Notes: generated from the letters alone by a model not told the origin. A DNA stretch of 64,000 nucleotides from Parvibaculum sp046297875 (GCF_046297875.1 NZ_JBKBHD010000002.1:62001-126000), one strand, 5' to 3'; positions 42,104 to 51,010 are shown, counted from the stretch's first letter. A program made the numbers and translations.

Positions 42104-43327
42104 ATGACGGATCAAGGCGGCGCATCCAAAGGCATTCTGACGGGCATTCGCGTCCTCGATTTTGGCCGCTACATCGCCGGGCCCTATTGCGCGGCGCTGC
42201 TGGGCGACATGGGCGCCGATGTCATTCGTATCGAGAAGCGCGAGGGCAGCGAGGACCGCTTCGTTCAGCCAATCGTACCGGGCGCTGCCTCCGGCGAAGG
42301 CGGCGAAGGTGCGATGTTCCTTCAGATGAACCGCAACAAGCGCGGCCTCACCCTCGATCCCATGACGGAGACCGGCCGCAAGATCGTCCGCCGCCTCGTC
42401 GCGACGGCCGATGTCGTCGTCGCCAATCTGCCGCCTTCGACCTTGAAGGCGATGGGCCTCGACTATGAAAGTCTGGTGGAGGCAAAGCCCGACATCATCC
42501 TCACGACCGTTTCCGCCTTCGGACATGGCGGGCCCTACAGCGAGCGCACCGGCTTTGACGGCGTGGCGCAGTCGATGGTGGGCGCCGCCTACCTCACCGG
42601 CCATCCGGAAGAGCCGGTAAAGAGCTATGCCCCCTGGGTCGATTTCGGCACGGCATCGCTTTCCGCCTTCGGCACGATGGCCGCGCTGATGGAACGGGCG
42701 CGCTCCGGCCGGGGCCAGGTTGTCGAGGGCTCTCTGCTTTCCACGGCTCTCGCCTATTTCAATTTCCATTTGATCGAACAGCAGCTTCGCCAGACAAACC
42801 GTGTCGCCATCGGCAACCGCTCGCCCTACGCGGGTCCGGCAGATATCGTTCGCACAAAGGATGGCTGGATTCTGGTGCAGGTGATCGGCATGCCGCTCTT
42901 CAAGCGCTGGGCAAAGCTCATGGGCGAGGATCACTGGCTCTCCGATCCGCGTTTCAAGGACGATCTTTCGCGCGGCGACCATGGCGAAATCCTTTCCGAA
43001 CGCACGGCGCGCTGGGCGGCGGAACGGACGAGCGAGGAAGCGCTGGCTGAACTCGAAAAGGCGCGCATTCCGGGGGGGCCCATCTATTCGCCGCAACAGG
43101 CACTAGACGATCCGCATATCAAGGCGATGAATTTTCTGAAGCCGGTCGATTTTCCCGGCCTTCCCGGTCCCGCCCCGATCATGGAAACGCCGCTGCGCCT
43201 CTCCCGTTCGCCCGGCACATTGCGCGAGCGTGCGCCAGTACTCGGCGAGCACACGGAGGCCATCCTTGGCGAGCTGGGGTATTCGGCCGCCGAGATAGCA
43301 GCCTTCCGCGATGAGGGGATTATCTGA
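42104..43327 (+). CDS. CaiB/BaiF family (class III) CoA transferase
   Basis: 407 residues: ILTGIRVLDFGRYIAGPYCAALLGDMGADVIRIEKREGSEDRF at the N-terminus, NRNKRGLTLDP, and the catalytic Asp (about D152) in ERTGFDGVAQSMVGAAYLTG. It transfers CoA between carboxylic acids through an aspartyl-CoA anhydride. The substrate is not evident. The next gene starts 3 nt after its stop on the same strand, so the two are co-transcribed. Confidence 0.94.
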   Translation: MTDQGGASKGILTGIRVLDFGRYIAGPYCAALLGDMGADVIRIEKREGSEDRFVQPIVPGAASGEGGEGAMFLQMNRNKRGLTLDPMTETGRKIVRRLVATADVVVANLPPSTLKAMGLDYESLVEAKPDIILTTVSAFGHGGPYSERTGFDGVAQSMVGAAYLTGHPEEPVKSYAPWVDFGTASLSAFGTMAALMERARSGRGQVVEGSLLSTALAYFNFHLIEQQLRQTNRVAIGNRSPYAGPADIVRTKDGWILVQVIGMPLFKRWAKLMGEDHWLSDPRFKDDLSRGDHGEILSERTARWAAERTSEEALAELEKARIPGGPIYSPQQALDDPHIKAMNFLKPVDFPGLPGPAPIMETPLRLSRSPGTLRERAPVLGEHTEAILGELGYSAAEIAAFRDEGII

Positions 43328-43330
43328 TCC

Positions 43331-44356
43331 ATGCCGATTTCGCTCGACACATTTGCGCGCTTTCCGCTGGCTCACCTGCCAACGCCGCTTGTGGAAATGA
43401 AACGGTTGCGCGAGGCGCTGTCGCGTGAGACGGGGCACAAGTTCCCGCGCCTTTTCATCAAGCGGGACGACTGCACCGGGCTTGCCGGCGGCGGCAACAA
43501 GACGCGCAAACTCGAATTCCTGATCGGCGAGGCGATCGCGGGCGGTGCCGACACCGTGGTCACGACAGGTGCCGTCCAGTCGAACCATGCGCGCCAGACG
43601 GCCGCCGCCGCCGCCGCGGCAGGGCTCGCTTCGGTCCTCGTACTGTTCGACACGGTGCCCTATCAGGGCCGCTCCTACCGCCGCTCGGGCAATCTGCTGC
43701 TCGATGCGGTGCTGGGCGCGGAAGTGCGGATCGTGCCGGGCGATGCCGATGCCGGTGCGGTCTTTGCCGGCGTGATGGACGAACTCAGGGCCGCGGGACG
43801 CACACCCTATTTTGTGCCGGTCGGCGGATCGAGCGCCGTCGGATCGCTGGGCTACGCGGCGGCCTATCACGAACTTGCCATACAGCTAGAGGATGCAGGC
43901 ATTGGCGATGCAGCGCTCATTCATGCCTCATCGAGCGGCGGCACCCAGGCCGGGCTCATCGCAGGCGCCTGCCATCGCGGTCGCGGACCGGAAATACGGG
44001 CGGTCAATGTCTACCGTGCGGACCCCGATCACATGGCGCAGGGCATTCATGCGCTGGCCTGCAAGACGGCGGCGCTGATCGAAGCGCCAGCGCCCGCGCC
44101 GGGCGCGGTGGTGCTCGACAGCGACCAACTTGGCGAACGGTACGGGCTACCGACCGACGCCATGCGCCGCGCAGTCGAGCTTGTCGCACGGACGGAAGGC
44201 GTCTTGCTCGATCCGGTCTATACCGGCAAGGGCATGGCGGGCTTCATCGCACAACTGCTCGCGGGTGTGTATTCGCAGCGCGACGCCGCTATCTTCCTGC
44301 ATACAGGTGGAATGCCAGGCCTTTTCGCCTATGAGGAGGAATTCGTCGCCTCGTGA
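43331..44356 (+). CDS. PLP-dependent D-cysteine desulfhydrase/ACC deaminase family enzyme
   Basis: 341 residues of the tryptophan-synthase-beta PLP fold. The Schiff-base lysine is in GLAGGGNKTRKLEFL (K57), followed by TTGAVQSNHARQTAAAAA; the C-terminal LDPVYTGKGMAGF and FLHTGGMPGLFAY complete the family pattern. Likely reactions are beta-elimination from D-cysteine or cleavage of 1-aminocyclopropane-1-carboxylate; the two cannot be separated here. It is coupled to the CoA transferase gene and converges on the 473-aa unknown gene with 5 nt between stops. Confidence 0.88.
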   Translation: MPISLDTFARFPLAHLPTPLVEMKRLREALSRETGHKFPRLFIKRDDCTGLAGGGNKTRKLEFLIGEAIAGGADTVVTTGAVQSNHARQTAAAAAAAGLASVLVLFDTVPYQGRSYRRSGNLLLDAVLGAEVRIVPGDADAGAVFAGVMDELRAAGRTPYFVPVGGSSAVGSLGYAAAYHELAIQLEDAGIGDAALIHASSSGGTQAGLIAGACHRGRGPEIRAVNVYRADPDHMAQGIHALACKTAALIEAPAPAPGAVVLDSDQLGERYGLPTDAMRRAVELVARTEGVLLDPVYTGKGMAGFIAQLLAGVYSQRDAAIFLHTGGMPGLFAYEEEFVAS

Positions 44357-44361
44357 CGCGG

Positions 44362-45783
44362 TCAGCCGCGAGCGGCAACCTGACCCCGGCGGCGCAAGAC
44401 TTCGGCCTGCTTGTCTTCGCCGAGGGCTCCACGGAAATCCGCGGCCACTTCGATGAATTCTTCCGCATTCGAACGCGCGACCCCCTTGGCGATCCGCAGT
44501 TCCTCGAGAAGCCTGTCTTCGTAGGACGACAGATAGGTCTCGATCTGCTGGCGGATGCTGCGGCTGTGGCTTTGTACGCCAACGGACTCGCAAATCGTCG
44601 ACAGACCGTTGACGAAGCGCAAGCAGCTCATCATGCGTTCGATGCGTGCCCGGTCCGGTGCCTTCGCCACATCAGGTTTCATGGGGCCGCCGCGTCCATA
44701 TTGTCCGATCTGGTGAAAGGGTAGCGCGCGGACAAGTTCTGTTTCGAAGCGCGATATTTCCTGGGAGACCGCGGCCGAGACACGGCCGCGCGCCGCGAGA
44801 AGACGCTGACCCCACTCACCGTTGCGGCGCAGGTCGATTTCGGCAGTGACGCCCTTCGACAGATGTGCGAAGCGGCGAATATCGAGCAGCATGGCCTCAA
44901 GATCGGAGTGACCGGGGCGCTGCGTGTCGACGCGCCGTGCAATGTCTTCCATCTCGGCAAGAAGAACCTCGCCGAACACGGCCAGCTCGCATCGGCTGAT
45001 CATCATGTCGTTGCGCTGATGCGCGATCTTGCGCACGAAACGGAGGATCTGTGAGGGCTCCGCCAGTCGGCGCATCACCATGAACGGCAGATAGATAGCT
45101 TCGTCCGGCGCGTACTCATGTGTCTCGTCGTAGACGTGCTTGAGCGCCGTCACCATTTCTTCACTGAAGTTCAGGATCGGCTTCGGCAGTTCGGCCTGCA
45201 GCTTCAGCATGGCCGGCGCAATGGAGAGGATGGCGCCGATTTCGCGCGCATCCTCAAGGCCGCCTTCGCCGCCGATACGCCTTTCGAGTTGCTTGCGTTT
45301 TTCGGGGTTGCCCCGCGCTTCCTCGATCGCCGCGAGGATCGCCTTGGCGGCGGAAGCATGCAGCACCGAAACCGCCGCTTCCAGCGCCGGCTGGTCGTTC
45401 TTCAGGGTGTGGTCGGCGATCCGCTCCTTCAGATCGGGAAGCGCATCAGGCAGTAATTCCTCGCCAAGCCACTCCCAGACGCGGACCATGGTGCTGCGCG
45501 AAATGGCGCCCTGGCTGCGGCCGTCGTCGTCGCCATTCACCAGCAAATCCTCGAACGGATTGCAGAACTGGCGAAGCGCATCCGGCATTCCCGGACGCTC
45601 GCCGCGCAGACCCGCGAGCAGCGGACGGAGGCCAGAGAGGATCATTTCATAAGGCAGGCCAGTCGTGCCGCGCAGCTTTTCGCGCTCCAGACCCGAGGCG
45701 AGCTTGATGACAGCAGGCGGCGGCAACTGCGCCAGATAGATGGCGAGTTTCTGTCGGATCGAGGCTTGCGGTTCGGTCGTCAT
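44362..45783 (-). CDS. Hypothetical protein, 473 aa, mostly helical
   Basis: I do not recognise this family. The protein is predicted almost entirely helical, with repeated acidic/basic heptad-like stretches (ALPDLKERIADHTLKNDQPALEAAVSVLHASAAKAILAAIEEARG and the Arg-rich C-terminal EELRIAKGVARSNAEEF). No signal peptide or membrane helix; it should be cytoplasmic. Features such as YLPFMVMRRLAEPSQILRFVRKIAHQRNDMMISRCELAVFGEVLLAEM look conserved. It stands alone, between a convergent PLP enzyme gene and a divergent cold-shock gene. Function unknown. Confidence 0.75.
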   Translation of the reverse strand: MTTEPQASIRQKLAIYLAQLPPPAVIKLASGLEREKLRGTTGLPYEMILSGLRPLLAGLRGERPGMPDALRQFCNPFEDLLVNGDDDGRSQGAISRSTMVRVWEWLGEELLPDALPDLKERIADHTLKNDQPALEAAVSVLHASAAKAILAAIEEARGNPEKRKQLERRIGGEGGLEDAREIGAILSIAPAMLKLQAELPKPILNFSEEMVTALKHVYDETHEYAPDEAIYLPFMVMRRLAEPSQILRFVRKIAHQRNDMMISRCELAVFGEVLLAEMEDIARRVDTQRPGHSDLEAMLLDIRRFAHLSKGVTAEIDLRRNGEWGQRLLAARGRVSAAVSQEISRFETELVRALPFHQIGQYGRGGPMKPDVAKAPDRARIERMMSCLRFVNGLSTICESVGVQSHSRSIRQQIETYLSSYEDRLLEELRIAKGVARSNAEEFIEVAADFRGALGEDKQAEVLRRRGQVAARG

Positions 45784-46067
45784 CCCAACTCCGGCGCAAT
45801 GGAGCCCGCTGGCATCGCGGCCGTATTTGCGGCAGCGGGCGGCCTTGGCGGTTTCCCTTCCCTGCCCAAGCTAGCCAGCCGTGCTTAATATTTGGTTCCG
45901 CAGGCGGAAACCCGCCGGATTTGTCCGTAAACCAGCCGTTAATTCCGCTTGCCGGGACCGCTATTTTCGATATGCCACAATAAATTTCGGTGATAGCGTT
46001 TTTAGCCGGATGGCAGCGTTCATGCTGGTATCCGTTCTTTATCTCTACACGAGGCATTCAAGTCACT

Positions 46068-46274
46068 ATGGCTAGCGGAGTCGTGAAGTGGTTCAACGCC
46101 ACTAAGGGTTATGGGTTCATCGCGCCGTCAGATGGCGGAAAGGACGTCTTCGTCCATATCTCGGCTGTCGAGCGCGCTGGCCAGAAATCCCTGCAGGAGG
46201 GTCAGCAGATCCAGTATGAACTGGTCGAGGGGCGCAATGGCCGCTTCTCCGCCGAAAATCTGGTTCTCGGCTAA
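46068..46274 (+). CDS. Cold-shock domain protein (CspA family)
   Basis: 68 residues, a single cold-shock domain: SGVVKWFNATKGYGFIAPSDG with RNP1 (KGYGFI), RNP2 (DVFVHIS) and the end RFSAENLVLG. ATG 46068; GAGG lies 13 bases upstream, rather far. A non-coding stretch of about 280 bp precedes it (45784-46067), enough for the long 5' leader typical of such genes, though I see no defined structure. It binds single-stranded nucleic acid as an RNA chaperone. A terminator follows. Confidence 0.95.
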   Translation: MASGVVKWFNATKGYGFIAPSDGGKDVFVHISAVERAGQKSLQEGQQIQYELVEGRNGRFSAENLVLG

Positions 46275-46322
46275 AACCGGCATCGGGCGGATCGGGCGCG
46301 CACCCGTATTCGAGACAATCAG

Positions 46323-46352
46323 GGCCCTCCACCTTCGGGCGGAGGGCCTTTC
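46323..46352 (+). terminator. Intrinsic terminator after cold-shock gene
   Basis: GGCCCTCC (46323-46330) pairs with GGAGGGCC (46341-46348), extended by CC/GG after one mismatch around a TTCG tetraloop; a short TTT tail follows. It lies 49 nt after the stop codon. Confidence 0.75.
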
Positions 46353-46403
46353 CATTTCCAACTGTGGCTGGCCGAAGCCCCTTCTGCCGATTAGCATAGG
46401 CCC

Positions 46404-47765
46404 ATGTTCGGCTCCAATTCCTTTCTAGAACGCGCCCATGCTCTCATCTGGGAGCCCGTCATCGACGAATTGCCATTCTGGCAACGGGCGCTTTACCTCT
46501 CTGCGCGCATCGGATGGGCCGTTGTTCGCGATTTGCTCGGCGGCACACTCAGCCTCCGGGCGATGAGCCTCGTCTACACGACGCTGCTTTCCATCGTGCC
46601 TGCGCTTGCGATCGGCTTCGCCATCTTCCGCGCCTTTGGCTTCGACGCCTATCTCGAAACCATGGTCGCAGACTTCCTCACGCCGCTCGGCGACGAGGGC
46701 GCGGCGATCACGCAGCAGATGATGGAATTCGTACAGCGCGTGAATGCGAATATTCTCGGTACGATCGGCTTCTTCTTCCTGCTCTATACGGTGATCTCGC
46801 TCATCAACAAGGTGGAAGCCGCCTTCAACGTGATCTGGCGCGTCGAGGCGAGCCGCTCCTTCGCGCGGCAATTCACCGAAATCATCAGCATGAGCGTCCT
46901 CGGGCCGCTGCTCGTGCTTTCCGTTTTCGGCATCATGGCGGGCGCACTGTCGAATTCCTATTTCGGTTCGCTGGCGGAATATGAAGCCGTGCGCTATGCG
47001 CTCGAGCAGTCAAGCCGCCTGCTGCCTTACGCGGTGCTGATCGGCGCCTTTGGCTTCATCTATGTGATGATACCGAACACGCGCGTAACACTGGCCGCTG
47101 CGGCCGTGGGCGCCACGGTAGCCGGTATCGCCTGGGGTGCTGCGGGCTGGACCTTTGCGACCTTCGTCGTGAAATCCGCTCAATATGTCGCGATCTATTC
47201 GGCCTTCGCCACCCTCGTCTTCTTCATGATCTGGCTTTATGCGGCCTGGCTCATTCTGCTGGGCGGCTGCGCCATCGCTTTCTACTACCAGAACAGGGCC
47301 TATCTCTCGCCCTATGCCGGGGTGAGCCTTCTCGCGCTGCGCCAGCTTGACCGCATGTCGGTGCAGGCGCTGCTGCTCATTCATGAAGCCTTCGAAAAGG
47401 GCCAGACCCCATGGACGGCAGAAACACTCGCGAAGCGCCTTCATGTGCCGATGGAGGCGATGAGCGAGATTTCGGGCGCACTCTCGAAAGCGGGGCTCGT
47501 CACTTATTCGACAGGAACGCCAAGCCGCTTCGTGCCCGGCCGTCCGGCCGGCAAGACGGCCATATCGGATGTATTTGCGGCAACCCGGTCATATCGCTAT
47601 GACCGGAGCGTGATGGACGACACGCTTGCTCATGAACCGCGCGTCGAAGCCTTTTTCGAGAAGCTCGCCGAGCAGGAAGCCTCGCTCGCCGAGCCCGTCA
47701 CCATCGCCTCGCTGATGGAGCGGAGCGAGGAAGAAACGGCCACCACGTCGCCCGCCGGGGATTGA
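46404..47765 (+). CDS. YihY/BrkB-family inner membrane protein
   Basis: 453 residues. Six or so membrane segments in residues 30-300 match the BrkB family: SLRAMSLVYTTLLSIVPALAIGFAI, TIGFFFLLYTVISLINKVEAAFNVIW, VLGPLLVLSVFGIMAGAL, and IWLYAAWLILLGGCAIAFYYQN. A C-terminal cytoplasmic part with a helix-turn-helix-like WTAETLAKRLHVPMEAMSEISGALSKAGLV resembles a winged helix. The family (formerly tRNA-processing RNase BN, since withdrawn) has no firm biochemical function. Confidence 0.9.
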   Translation: MFGSNSFLERAHALIWEPVIDELPFWQRALYLSARIGWAVVRDLLGGTLSLRAMSLVYTTLLSIVPALAIGFAIFRAFGFDAYLETMVADFLTPLGDEGAAITQQMMEFVQRVNANILGTIGFFFLLYTVISLINKVEAAFNVIWRVEASRSFARQFTEIISMSVLGPLLVLSVFGIMAGALSNSYFGSLAEYEAVRYALEQSSRLLPYAVLIGAFGFIYVMIPNTRVTLAAAAVGATVAGIAWGAAGWTFATFVVKSAQYVAIYSAFATLVFFMIWLYAAWLILLGGCAIAFYYQNRAYLSPYAGVSLLALRQLDRMSVQALLLIHEAFEKGQTPWTAETLAKRLHVPMEAMSEISGALSKAGLVTYSTGTPSRFVPGRPAGKTAISDVFAATRSYRYDRSVMDDTLAHEPRVEAFFEKLAEQEASLAEPVTIASLMERSEEETATTSPAGD

Positions 47766-47968
47766 TTCGCGCGCTTCGTCTCCCGCATGCCTCACCGCAC
47801 CGGTTTCCGGCCAGTCCCGAGTCTCCGATCTGTATCTGCAATCGGCTCGAAAAGCGCACAATCGTGCGGGATGCGAACACCCGATGCAGTAGGCATCGAT
47901 CTTTCACATACATTTCCTTGACGTGAGCGGCGCGCGGATTCACGCTCAAGTTCCTAGGTTCAACATTT
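47766..47968. other. Non-coding stretch upstream of the small ORF
   Basis: About 200 bp without a supported gene. A short hairpin, CGCAC/GTGCG around 47855-47867, and a TTGACG hexamer at 47918-47923 are present, but I see no matching -10 hexamer at the right distance. The promoter of the downstream small ORF is probably in its right half. Confidence 0.4.
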
Positions 47969-47984
47969 GAAAGGAGGTGATCCG

Positions 47985-48095
47985 ATGTCTAACGGTCTGG
48001 TGACACCGTTTGCCATCGCCAAAGTTTCGATCTCGACAGAGGGTCGTGTGGCGAGGCAGGTATGGTCGGATACTTCCAGGGACCTTCCTGTCTGA
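47985..48095 (+). CDS. Putative 36-aa small protein behind a perfect extended Shine-Dalgarno
   Basis: ATG at 47985, TGA at 48093. The 15 bases GAAAGGAGGTGATCC (47969-47983) are the exact complement of the canonical 3' end of bacterial 16S rRNA, with GGAGG seven bases before the ATG. The peptide begins MSNGLVTPFAIAKVS and ends VWSDTSRDLPV; it is mildly basic with no membrane segment. Plus-strand transcript probably ends at the terminator 48220-48255. I do not recognise the peptide. An alternative is that the element acts as RNA, for example binding ribosomes or 16S precursors, with translation incidental. Confidence 0.55.
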   Translation: MSNGLVTPFAIAKVSISTEGRVARQVWSDTSRDLPV

Positions 48096-48219
48096 GCCTT
48101 AACCTATTTCGCCGCGCGGGCATGCCGCGCGCGGTGACTCTGCGGATGAAACGGATTGGTGCAAACGGGGCGGTCCCGTAAAACACATAATGGCGACCGC
48201 GTCGCTGCCGTTCCGAACT

Positions 48220-48255
48220 GGCCGCCGCCTTCCAACGGGAAAGCGGCGGCCTTTT
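48220..48255 (+). terminator. Strong intrinsic terminator downstream of the small ORF
   Basis: GGCCGCCGC (48220-48228) pairs with GCGGCGGCC (48243-48251); the stem continues through TTCC/GGAA after one mismatch, and TTTT follows at 48252-48255. It ends plus-strand transcription from the small-ORF region. A separate G/C hairpin (CGCGCGG/CCGCGCG around 48115-48133) lies between ORF and terminator. Confidence 0.85.
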
Positions 48256-48270
48256 CACGTCGACCGGCTA

Positions 48271-48349
48271 GAAAAAGTGGCCTCACCCAGGCGCTGGTCG
48301 GGGGACGGATTTCACCAGGGGTGAGGCCGAACGGCCTTTTGGGCCGTTC
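48271..48349 (-). terminator. Tandem hairpin terminator for the glycine-zipper lipoprotein gene
   Basis: Read on the minus strand: first hairpin GAACGGCC/GGCCGTTC (48349-48329, loop CAAAA), then a 10-bp stem GGCCTCACCC/GGGTGAGGCC (48328-48319 with 48288-48279), then AC and TTTTT (48276-48272). It lies immediately after the stop codon of the lipoprotein gene at 48368. Confidence 0.75.
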
Positions 48350-48367
48350 ATCTCGTAAGGCGTGAAC

Positions 48368-48847
48368 TCAGTTCACGATCTGCCAGCTTCCGTCCGGCTG
48401 GCGGCAGGCGGTGCCATAGGCGTTCTGCGGCTGGCCGCCGATATAGACGGTCTGGGAATATTCGCGACAGTAGGACCCTGCGGTCTGGTAGGAACGGCCG
48501 GGCTCGACATAGCCGTAATTGCCGCTCTGCGGGTTGTGCCAGCGCTGCGGCTGGCCCGTCTGGAAGGCGCCATAGGACGCCTGCTGCAGATAGGCCTGAT
48601 CGGCGCGGTCGAGGCTGCGGCCGATATTGTTGCCAACCAGCGCGCCGACAAGGACGCCCGCGCCCGTCGCCCAGAGGCGGCCCGAGCCCGAGCCGATCTG
48701 CGAGCCGGCAAGACCGCCGGCCACCGCACCGGCGACAGTGCCGATGCCCTGTTTCGGGCCGCCGCTATAACCGTAGGGGTTGCCGGTCTGGCAGCCCGCG
48801 AGCGCAACGGCAAGAGCGCCGACAAGAAGTGCTGATTTGATCTTCAT
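48368..48847 (-). CDS. Glycine-zipper outer-membrane lipoprotein (17-kDa surface antigen-like)
   Basis: 159 residues. Signal peptide with lipobox LAGC (about residues 16-19), then a glycine-zipper hairpin (GIGTVAGAVAGGLAGSQIGSGSGRLWATGAGVLVGALVGNNIG, residues 35-78), and a C-terminal domain rich in Tyr/Gln ending in YCREYSQTVYIGGQPQNAYGTACRQPDGSWQIV, typical of RT0821/17-kDa antigen-type proteins. Probably lipid-anchored in the outer membrane; structural or envelope-stress role only inferred. Single gene with its own terminator. Confidence 0.9.
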   Translation of the reverse strand: MKIKSALLVGALAVALAGCQTGNPYGYSGGPKQGIGTVAGAVAGGLAGSQIGSGSGRLWATGAGVLVGALVGNNIGRSLDRADQAYLQQASYGAFQTGQPQRWHNPQSGNYGYVEPGRSYQTAGSYCREYSQTVYIGGQPQNAYGTACRQPDGSWQIVN

Positions 48848-48969
48848 GACACGTACCCCGTTTCCCAGTGGGTGATCCGATGGTCATGAAGATAGGCAAT
48901 CGCCCTTGAGCGAGGCCTGAATGCGCCGTTCATATGGCGTTCAGCCAGAATGGCGGGAAAGGCCGGTTT

Positions 48970-50349
48970 TCAGGCAGTGGTGGCCGATGCGGGCAAGTAA
49001 AGCGCTGCCTTGAGACCGCCAAGCGAAGAAGATTCGAGTTTCAGATCGCCGCCGTAGAGTTCTGCGATCTCGGTCACAATCGACAGGCCGAGGCCGGAGC
49101 CCGGCTTCGATTCATCGAGCCGCGCACCGCGCTTGAGCACCGTCTTGCGCGCCTCTTCCGGCAGGCCCGGCCCGTCATCTTCGACCGTCACCAGCAGATA
49201 GGGCCGGTTGCGCCTTTCAATGCCCGCCGCCGTCACGGTAAGGCGCACTTCTTCAGATGCCCATTTGCAGGCATTGTCGAGCAGGTTGCCCACCACTTCC
49301 TCGAGATCCTGCGCTTCGCCGCGGAAGCCCGCCTCGTCCGGGCAGTCCACCTCGATCGACACGCCGCGTTCGGCATGGATGCGTTCCAGCGCATTGGCGA
49401 GGCGAAGGAGAACCGGCTTCACCGGCGTATTGGCGCCAAGCACATTGGCGGATGCAGCCATGCGCGCACGGGCGAGGTGCCTGTCGATCTGTTCGCGCAT
49501 CTGCATTGTGGTCCGTCGCACAGTCTCGCCGAAAGGTCCGTCATGGCTGCGTGCCTCGTTGGTCAGCACACTGAGCGGTGTTTTCAGCGCATGGGCGAGA
49601 TTGCCGACATGGGTTCGCGCCCGCTCCAGCACTTCGCGATTGCCTTCGAGCAGCCCGTTCAATTCCTCCGCCAGCGGTTCGATTTCGAGCGGAAACTCCC
49701 CCTCAAGCCGTGTCGCGCGGCCACTTCTGATTTCGGACAGCGCCTTGCGCACGCGCTCAAGCGGGCGCAGGCCGAAGCGCACCTGAATGAGCAGCGCGAC
49801 AAGGAGCCCAAAGCCCATCGCCGCCATGGAGCCGAATACCCAGGTATTGAAGCTCTGGATTTCCTCGTTCATTTCCGAACGGTCGGCGGCCACGGCGAAG
49901 GAAACCGGCACGTCATAGCCCGGCAGCGTCACGCGGCGCTCGACGACGCGCAGAGGCTGATTTTCGGGGCCTACCGTATCGAATATCTTGAGGCCAACTT
50001 CGTTACGATCGATCCTTTCAGCGTCCGACAGGTCGAGCGACTGATCGAACAGCGAACGCGAGCGCAGCGCCGGCCGCTGGGCGACCGGCCAGATCTGCCA
50101 GTACCAGCCGGAATAGGCCAGATCGAAGCGCGTTTCGGAAAGGCCGCGGCCGCGCTCGATTTCACCACGGTCGTTGATTTCGGTTGTGGCGATCAGGCTA
50201 TGCAGCAGCACGTTGAGGCGGCCGTCGAAGCTGCGTTCAACGGAGCCGCGGAAGATCGCCGAGAGAATGAGGCCGCCCGCGACAAGCGCGATGGCGCTCC
50301 AGAGCGCCGCGCCTGCGATCAGGCGGAAGGCAAGGCTGTCACGCCGCAT
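48970..50349 (-). CDS. Sensor histidine kinase (PhoQ-like) of PepSY-linked two-component system
   Basis: 459 residues: TM1 (about 10-33), a 135-residue periplasmic domain, TM2 (about 170-190), HAMP, HisKA with H253 in GNLAHALKTPLSVL (the AHALKTPL form of the H-box typical of PhoQ-like kinases), and HATPase (NLLDNACKWA, DDGPGLPEEARKTVLKRGARLDES, GSGLGLSIV). The first codons overlap the response regulator gene by 11 nt. Likely senses envelope or divalent-cation conditions; the ligand is unknown. Confidence 0.94.
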   Translation of the reverse strand: MRRDSLAFRLIAGAALWSAIALVAGGLILSAIFRGSVERSFDGRLNVLLHSLIATTEINDRGEIERGRGLSETRFDLAYSGWYWQIWPVAQRPALRSRSLFDQSLDLSDAERIDRNEVGLKIFDTVGPENQPLRVVERRVTLPGYDVPVSFAVAADRSEMNEEIQSFNTWVFGSMAAMGFGLLVALLIQVRFGLRPLERVRKALSEIRSGRATRLEGEFPLEIEPLAEELNGLLEGNREVLERARTHVGNLAHALKTPLSVLTNEARSHDGPFGETVRRTTMQMREQIDRHLARARMAASANVLGANTPVKPVLLRLANALERIHAERGVSIEVDCPDEAGFRGEAQDLEEVVGNLLDNACKWASEEVRLTVTAAGIERRNRPYLLVTVEDDGPGLPEEARKTVLKRGARLDESKPGSGLGLSIVTEIAELYGGDLKLESSSLGGLKAALYLPASATTA

Positions 50350-51010
50350 CTTCCGCCGCCGTCAGCCTGTAGCCGAGGCCGCGCACGGTCTCGATCACAT
50401 CCTTTCCGAGCTTGCGGCGGAGACGCCCGACAAAAACCTCGATGGTGTTGGAATCCCGGTCGAAATCCTGGTCGTAGAGATGCTCGACCAGTTCGGTGCG
50501 CGAGATCACGCGGCCTTGATGATGCATCATGTAGGAAAGAAGCCGGTATTCGAGCGAGGTGAGCTTGATGGCGCGGCCATTGACGGTGACGCGCGAGCTT
50601 TTCGTGTCGACGCGGACGGAGCCGCATTCGAGTTCGCTGGTCGCGTGGCCGGTGGCCCGGCGGAGCAGCGCCCGCAGGCGCGCCAGAACTTCCTCCATAT
50701 AGAATGGCTTGGCGACATAATCGTCGGCACCGGCATCGAAGCCTGCCACCTTGTCGCTCCAGCGGTCGCGGGCGGTGAGGATCAGCACGGGCATCACCTT
50801 GCCGTCGCGGCGCCACTTTTCAAGCACCGTCACGCCGTCCATTTCCGGGAGCCCGAGGTCCAGTACCACCGCGTCATAGGGCTCGGTGTCGCCGAGAAAA
50901 TGGCCTTCCTCGCCATCGCTCGCGCTGTCCACCACATAGCCCGCCTCTTCCAGAGCGGAGACGAGTTGGCGGTTGAGATCGGGATCGTCCTCGACGACAA
51001 GCAGCCGCAT
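50339..51010 (-). CDS. OmpR/PhoP-family response regulator
   Basis: 223 residues. Receiver domain with phospho-acceptor D51 (YDAVVLDLGLPEMDGV), LILTARDRWSDKVAGFDAGADDYVAKPF, and a winged-helix effector domain (LTSLEYRLLSYMMHHQGRVISRTELVEHLYDQDFDRDSNTIEVFVGRLRRKLG). Middle gene of PepSY, regulator, kinase. It could bind the GTTC repeats upstream of the PepSY gene. Confidence 0.96.
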   Translation of the reverse strand: MRLLVVEDDPDLNRQLVSALEEAGYVVDSASDGEEGHFLGDTEPYDAVVLDLGLPEMDGVTVLEKWRRDGKVMPVLILTARDRWSDKVAGFDAGADDYVAKPFYMEEVLARLRALLRRATGHATSELECGSVRVDTKSSRVTVNGRAIKLTSLEYRLLSYMMHHQGRVISRTELVEHLYDQDFDRDSNTIEVFVGRLRRKLGKDVIETVRGLGYRLTAAEDAA

